A DNA stretch of 16,186 nucleotides from contig CAMOEU010000006.1 of assembly GCA_946612575.1 (NCBI GenBank), positions 1 to 16,186 of the forward strand, in the 5' to 3' direction. Both the position numbers and the translations under genes were made by a program. Each line of letters starts with the position of its first letter. Positions within the stretch are counted from its first letter, which is position 1. The stretch comes from an uncultured Clostridia bacterium. GTDB lineage: Bacteria > Bacillota > Clostridia > Christensenellales > UBA1242. A model generated the notes under the pieces. It was not told where the DNA came from. It was given only the letters and a program-made list of their open reading frames with translations, and ran no database searches. This document shows positions 12,447-16,186 of this stretch, in pieces.

Positions 12447-13295
12447 ATGCTTATTTCAATTCCAAACAGTTTCAGTTTATTTGGACTTCAAATTCATTTT
12501 TATGGCATAACAAGTGCACTGGCATATTTTTTTGGTGTGCTTATCACCTGCCTTATTGCAAAGAAAAGAGGTTTCAAATCTGATGACATAATCACCCTTG
12601 CCTGCTATGTCATTCCACTTGCAATCATCGGTGCAAGACTTTATTATGTTTTGTTTAGACTTGACCACTATACAAACTTTGTTGACATTTTCAAGATTTG
12701 GGAAGGTGGACTTGCTTTTTATGGTGGACTTATTGGCGGTGCTCTCGCTGTGGGAATTTATTGTCTTATTCACAAGAAAAACTTCTTTGCACTGATTGAC
12801 CTAATTGTTGTTGCAATGATATTCTCTCAAGGTCTTGGCAGATGGGGAAACTTCTTCAACCAAGAAGCATACGGAACAGTAGTCACCGACCCTAACTTGC
12901 AATGGTTTCCTTTCTCAGTTTATATTGATGCTGTTCATGAATGGCATCTTGCGACTTTCTTCTATGAAAGTATGTGGAATTTTGCGACCTTTGCAGTGCT
13001 TATCACTCTTTTATACAAAGTTAAGTTTAAGACAAACGGTATGATTGCAGCATATTATCTTGTGTTGTACGGAACAGGCAGATTTTTCATTGAGGGTTTA
13101 AGAACAGACAGTCTCTACCTTGGACCAATGAGAGTTTCTCAGGTCTTGAGTCTTGTGTTTGTTGTTGCTGGCCTTGCTTATATCATCACATGTGCAATAA
13201 AAAACAAAAATCGCCCACCTCTTTCTTATGCTCAAGCAGAAAAAGAGACAAAGATTCAAACCGAACAAAACAATGACAACTCCAAGGAAAAATAA
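12447..13295 (+). CDS. lgt: Prolipoprotein diacylglyceryl transferase
   Basis: 282 residues with about seven membrane segments. Lgt moves diacylglycerol from phosphatidylglycerol onto the lipobox Cys of prolipoproteins at the outer face of the membrane. Family signatures in order: IGARLYYVLF (61-70), GGLAFYGGLIGG (87-98), GRWGNFFNQEAYG (131-143) with the essential Arg132 and Asn135, LATFFYES (168-175) and GTGRFFIEGLRTDSLY (209-224) with the second essential Arg and Glu. The last 45 residues form a charged cytoplasmic tail rich in Gln, Lys and Glu. AAAAGGAAA precedes the ATG, 10 bp after the Rho-like gene, so the two are probably cotranscribed. Confidence 0.95.
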   Translation: MLISIPNSFSLFGLQIHFYGITSALAYFFGVLITCLIAKKRGFKSDDIITLACYVIPLAIIGARLYYVLFRLDHYTNFVDIFKIWEGGLAFYGGLIGGALAVGIYCLIHKKNFFALIDLIVVAMIFSQGLGRWGNFFNQEAYGTVVTDPNLQWFPFSVYIDAVHEWHLATFFYESMWNFATFAVLITLLYKVKFKTNGMIAAYYLVLYGTGRFFIEGLRTDSLYLGPMRVSQVLSLVFVVAGLAYIITCAIKNKNRPPLSYAQAEKETKIQTEQNNDNSKEK

Positions 13296-13316
13296 AAGAA
13301 TAAATATCTGAAATTT

Positions 13317-13325
13317 TGCAATAAT
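13317..13325 (+). promoter_or_regulatory. Extended -10 directly before the small membrane protein gene
   Basis: TGCAATAAT: an extended -10 (TG-n-AATAAT), with exactly six bases (TCTTCT) before the ATG at 13332. There is no recognisable -35 and no ribosome binding site before this ATG, so a leaderless transcript is suggested but weakly supported. Confidence 0.4.
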
Positions 13326-13331
13326 TCTTCT

Positions 13332-13832
13332 ATGGAAGGAAGAGTTTTTGGAATAAAAAAGAACATAGTCTTGCTGATTGTGGCAATATCTATGTTTTTT
13401 TGTTTTATCACACTTTTGTTTTTGTCCATCTTTCTTTTCAAAATCCCCTCGCTTTGGTTTTTCTCATTTTGCGGCTGTGTGGGAGTTTTCGAACTTACAA
13501 AAAGTTTTCTCTTCAAAATTGACAGCAGTCTTTATCTTGGCAGTCTTCTCTGTCTTATTTGTGCGGCAGGCTTTGTGACACTTTTGAAAAAAGATACAAC
13601 ATACCTTCCCATTTTGATTCCCGCCTGCTTTTGCATCGCTTCATTTATCACATTTTTGTTTTATAGGCAAAATTTTCATCTAATTCTTGCTTTTTCGATA
13701 AGTTATTTTGCTTTGTATGGGTTTTTACTTATAAAAAAAATCATAAGTTTTCAAATTTTTATTGATTTTACAGTGCCATTTTTGGTATTATTGATAGTGA
13801 CAGTGCTTTCAAGCATAAAATGGAGAAGATAA
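13332..13832 (+). CDS. Unknown polytopic membrane protein, 166 residues
   Basis: Mostly hydrophobic, with about six predicted membrane segments (roughly 11-35, 38-57, 66-84, 91-110, 115-133 and 140-162), short loops and a basic C-terminal end SSIKWRR. I do not recognise a family. The ATG has no Shine-Dalgarno sequence; a putative extended -10 is placed six bases before it. The gene starts 36 bp after lgt and ends one base before the DivIVA-like gene, whose GGAGAAG lies in its last codons. That close coupling suggests these two membrane/envelope proteins are made together. Composition matches the neighbours, so there is no sign of recent transfer. Confidence 0.65.
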   Translation: MEGRVFGIKKNIVLLIVAISMFFCFITLLFLSIFLFKIPSLWFFSFCGCVGVFELTKSFLFKIDSSLYLGSLLCLICAAGFVTLLKKDTTYLPILIPACFCIASFITFLFYRQNFHLILAFSISYFALYGFLLIKKIISFQIFIDFTVPFLVLLIVTVLSSIKWRR

Positions 13833-13833
13833 A

Positions 13834-14793
13834 ATGTTTCAACAAGAGTTTAATGGCTACAAAAAGAGCGAAGTAGATGCATTTATTCAATCAATGAGAG
13901 CAAATTATGAAACAAAACTTATGGCTGAAAAGTTTAAAGTTTTGGATGCTGAGAAAAAACTTTTGGAACTTAGCACAAAAAAACAAGAGATTGAATTTAA
14001 AGAACAAAACATTAAAAATGTCATTGAAAAGCAGAAAAAATATCAAGAAGAAGGCTCAATGAAAATCAACAGCCTTGTGCTTGACAAACTTGAATTTATT
14101 ATAAACGAACTTGAAATCAAATTTCCACAACACAGAAGAGACAAAGATTATGCCGCTCTTATTGACGAACTTGAAAAAACAATATCTTCATATAAAGAAA
14201 ACCTTGAAAAAACAAAAGCAATCACCCACCCTGTCAACTCAGAAAACGACAGCATGAGAATGCTTTTAAACAAAATGCAAAACTATAAGAAAAACGAAAG
14301 CAAAGTCGAAAGCACACCAAAACAAGAGACAAAATCTTCTCAAAAACCTTCTTATGATGATTTTAAATTTGATGATGAAGAAGAAACAGACGAAGATTTT
14401 GAAGATGAAGTTGATGAAGAAGAAATTGATGACAACGACACTTATGAGTCAGAAGATGATGTTGAAGAGAATGATGATGAAATAGAAGAAACACCTTCAT
14501 ATCAAAAATCAAGTTTTGACTATGCAAAGACACAACCATATTCAAAAATTGACAAACCTCTCTATGATACAAAGCCAAAATTTTATGAATATGAAAGTCG
14601 TGAAGCAAGACAAAACAAGACTGTTATCACCCCGGACAAAAAAGTGGAGAAAAAACACAACTTCACATACATCCCACCACAAGCAATTCCACCAAGTGAA
14701 AGTGGTTTCAGTTTCCAAGAAGCCCTAAACCCAACGGAAGACCTTGAAGAAATTATGAAAGCATTTGATTTTTATAATGACAACAACAATTAA
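13834..14793 (+). CDS. DivIVA-like N-terminal domain protein with coiled coil and acidic region
   Basis: 319 residues. The start FQQEFNGYKKSEVDAFIQSM (2-21) matches the DivIVA/GpsB N-terminal motif (F-x-x-x-GY-x-x-x-EVD-x-F), which binds curved or septal membrane and recruits division or wall-growth proteins. A charged coiled coil follows (about 22-130), then a linker, a strongly acidic stretch rich in Asp and Glu (about 175-220) and a Tyr/Pro-containing tail ending in a possible short helix EALNPTEDLEEIMKAFDFY. Ordinary DivIVA lacks the acidic block. The acidic and Tyr-rich tail is probably disordered and may be a docking or phosphorylation region; that is inference. GGAGAAG precedes the ATG, overlapping the end of the membrane protein gene. 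A strong terminator follows directly. Confidence 0.75.
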   Translation: MFQQEFNGYKKSEVDAFIQSMRANYETKLMAEKFKVLDAEKKLLELSTKKQEIEFKEQNIKNVIEKQKKYQEEGSMKINSLVLDKLEFIINELEIKFPQHRRDKDYAALIDELEKTISSYKENLEKTKAITHPVNSENDSMRMLLNKMQNYKKNESKVESTPKQETKSSQKPSYDDFKFDDEEETDEDFEDEVDEEEIDDNDTYESEDDVEENDDEIEETPSYQKSSFDYAKTQPYSKIDKPLYDTKPKFYEYESREARQNKTVITPDKKVEKKHNFTYIPPQAIPPSESGFSFQEALNPTEDLEEIMKAFDFYNDNNN

Positions 14794-14820
14794 GACCAAA
14801 TTATTTGGTCTTTTTTTTAT
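14792..14820 (+). terminator. Terminator after the DivIVA-like gene
   Basis: Nine-bp stem AAGACCAAA (14792-14800) / TTTGGTCTT (14804-14812), loop TTA, then a run of T's to 14818. The stem begins in the stop codon of the gene and separates the preceding run from the marR unit. Confidence 0.92.
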
Positions 14821-14827
14821 CAAAAAT

Positions 14828-14856
14828 TTGACTTAAAAAATATAATATGTTATTAT
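14828..14856 (+). promoter_or_regulatory. Promoter of the marR-ABC transporter unit
   Basis: -35 TTGACT (14828-14833), 17-bp spacer, extended -10 TGTTATTAT with TATTAT at 14851-14856. Predicted start near 14863, inside the palindrome at 14861-14874. Confidence 0.75.
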
Positions 14857-14860
14857 CTGT

Positions 14861-14874
14861 GTTGACTAATCAAC
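14861..14874. promoter_or_regulatory. Putative MarR operator
   Basis: GTTGACTAATCAAC is an inverted repeat (GTTGA-N4-TCAAC) lying across the predicted transcription start of marR. Size and position fit autorepression by a MarR dimer. Binding is inferred, not shown. Confidence 0.6.
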
Positions 14875-14889
14875 TTAATAGGAGAAAAA

Positions 14890-15309
14890 ATGGAAGATTT
14901 GGTTAAATGTACATACTTTAAAAAAATTTACGAACAAGCATTTGGAAGAATGTTAAACAGTGAAATGAATGTTGGAATGGTTGTTTTTGCCGAAACATTA
15001 TACAGCAAAACAATTCGCACTCAGCAAGAACTTTCTGACTGTGTTTCTTGCAATAAAGCTCACACAAGCAGAACACTTCTCAAGATGCAAAATTTGGGTC
15101 TTGTGAAAATGATAAATCCAAATGAAAACTCTCCTATCACCCTGACAAAAAAAGGTGAAAAGTTTGCGGAAGAATGCAAAGCTATAAGAGAAAGTCTTAA
15201 CAAAAAACTTGTTGAAAACATAAGCAAAAAAGATTTGGAAACATTCAAGAAAGTTATTGACCAAATTTTTGCAAATGCACAAGTGATTGCATCAAATTAT
15301 CAGGAGTAA
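14890..15309 (+). CDS. MarR-family transcriptional regulator
   Basis: 139 residues, the normal size for MarR dimers. The winged helix-turn-helix is visible: TQQELSDCVSCNKAHTSRTL (44-63) as the HTH, LLKMQNLGLVKMI as the recognition-to-wing link, then SPITLTKKGEKFAEE as the wing and helix 5. The N- and C-terminal helices form the dimer interface. Four Cys residues (7, 51, 54 and 115 or so) are present; whether any senses oxidants is unknown. GGAG precedes the ATG. The gene probably represses itself and the ABC transporter behind it, whose ATG is three bases after its stop, through the palindrome at 14861-14874. The ligand is unknown. Confidence 0.92.
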   Translation: MEDLVKCTYFKKIYEQAFGRMLNSEMNVGMVVFAETLYSKTIRTQQELSDCVSCNKAHTSRTLLKMQNLGLVKMINPNENSPITLTKKGEKFAEECKAIRESLNKKLVENISKKDLETFKKVIDQIFANAQVIASNYQE

Positions 15310-15312
15310 AAA

Positions 15313-16186
15313 ATGAAAAAAGCACTTAGACTTTTAAATGTAAACAAGTCATACAAACTAAACAAAAATGAGTCTTTTCAAGCCCTATATGACATAAATG
15401 TTGATTTTGAAAAAGGCGAACTTGTTTCAATTGTCGGCGAAAGCGGAAGCGGTAAGAGCACTCTTATGAATCTTATCGGTGGACTTGACTCAGATTTTTC
15501 TGGACAAATCATCGCAGATGGCGAAAACTTGAGAAACTTGAGCGAGAAAGAACTTGACAAATACCGCAAAAACAAAGTCGGTTTTGTTTTTCAGTCTTTC
15601 AATCTTATCTCTCATTTGTCTATCTTAGACAATGTCACTCTTGCCCTTACACTTTCAAATATGCCAGAAAAAGAGAAGATTGAAAAGGCAACAAATATGC
15701 TCAAAAGAGTTGGACTTGAAACCCAGCTCAAGAAAAAACCAAACCAACTTTCTGGCGGACAAAAACAAAGAGTTGCAATTGCAAGAGCACTTATCAACGA
15801 TCCAGAAATTATCATTGCGGATGAGCCTACTGGTGCCCTTGACAGCCAAACATCAATGCAAATTTTGGATATAATGAAAGAGATTGCTGACAGTGGCAAA
15901 CTTGTGATTATGGTCACCCACTCAGAAAAAGTGGCTTCGGTCTCTTCAAGAGTTGTTGAGATTGCCGATGGAAGAATTGTTGGCGACAAAATAAACGAAA
16001 ACTATCAAAAAACTGAAAATAATCCCCTTGTTTTGTCAAAAGATGAAAAGAACGAGCAGAAAGTTGAACAAACAAAAAAGAAAAAAATTGGCAAAGAAAA
16101 ACAAAATCTTTCACTTATTTCTGCAATCAGACTTTCTTTCCACAATATGTGGGCAAGCAAAGTTAAAAACTTTTTGATGGCATTTG
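15313..16186 (+). CDS. ABC transporter, MacB-type ATPase fused to permease (cut by window edge)
   Basis: 291 residues are visible and the frame is open at the window end. The ATPase domain is complete: Walker A GESGSGKST (42-50), Q-loop Gln94 in FVFQSFNL, signature LSGGQ (146-150), Walker B IIIADEPTGALD (166-177) and His203 in VTHS. The GALD form of the D-loop and the closeness to LolD/MacB ATPases are clear. A charged linker (about 225-265) is followed by LISAIRLSFHNMWASKVKNF, the typical start of a FtsX/MacB-type permease domain just before its first membrane helix. Such fusions in Firmicutes export or sense peptides or lipids and often follow a MarR or two-component regulator. The GGAG overlaps the marR stop, so both are translated from one mRNA. 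Confidence 0.92.
   Translation, partial: MKKALRLLNVNKSYKLNKNESFQALYDINVDFEKGELVSIVGESGSGKSTLMNLIGGLDSDFSGQIIADGENLRNLSEKELDKYRKNKVGFVFQSFNLISHLSILDNVTLALTLSNMPEKEKIEKATNMLKRVGLETQLKKKPNQLSGGQKQRVAIARALINDPEIIIADEPTGALDSQTSMQILDIMKEIADSGKLVIMVTHSEKVASVSSRVVEIADGRIVGDKINENYQKTENNPLVLSKDEKNEQKVEQTKKKKIGKEKQNLSLISAIRLSFHNMWASKVKNFLMAF

Noticed and set aside
1..16186. tRNA genes, insertion sequences, phage genes or CRISPR arrays
   Set aside because: Looked for by eye on both strands and none found; no defence or mobile island is visible here.

Overview
The window looks like chromosomal DNA from a low-GC Firmicute, most likely an uncultured member of the Clostridia. The sequence is A/T rich, arginine is written almost only as AGA, and ribosome binding sites are strong GGAG types. 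It carries sporulation genes of the spoIIIA operon, a large Bacillus/Clostridium-type SRP RNA with an Alu domain, a YwlE-type arginine phosphatase next to rpiB, and an Lgt lipoprotein transferase. I see no insertion sequences, phage genes, CRISPR arrays or tRNAs.

Layout. (1) 1-1101, minus strand: the start of spoIIIAB (cut by the window edge) and spoIIIAA. (2) 1203-1541, plus strand: a strong sigma-A promoter, the SRP RNA and its terminator. The terminator also holds the last codons of a small minus-strand membrane protein gene (1525-1704). (3) 1525-5368, minus strand: a tight run ywlE - rpiB - degenerate GT2-like membrane protein - gap - unknown protein - small membrane protein. (4) 5445-5762: rsfS, which appears to be leaderless. 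(5) 5842-6645, plus strand: an unknown membrane protein, convergent with the next block. (6) 6648-10377, minus strand: lysS - nth - obg - yhbY. (7) 10535-13832, plus strand: an SDR oxidoreductase, a protein that reads as a Rho-like factor without a P-loop, lgt, and a small membrane protein that may also be leaderless. (8) 13834-14793: a DivIVA-like coiled-coil protein with a long acidic region, closed by a terminator. (9) 14890 to the end: a MarR regulator with its own operator, followed by an ABC ATPase-permease fusion cut by the window edge.

Most genes are housekeeping: translation and ribosome assembly (SRP RNA, rsfS, yhbY, obg, lysS, possibly an EF-P modifying reductase), central carbon metabolism (gap, rpiB), DNA repair (nth), envelope biogenesis (lgt, DivIVA-like) and sporulation. 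The parts most worth a second look are the Rho-like protein at 11315-12436, a repeated TGCATAC-type element found both between obg and yhbY and directly upstream of that Rho-like gene, two start codons placed exactly where transcription should begin, and three proteins that look like catalytically dead or diverged members of known enzyme folds (GT2-like, nucleotidyltransferase-like, Mrr-like). All family calls come from reading motifs by eye; no search was run.
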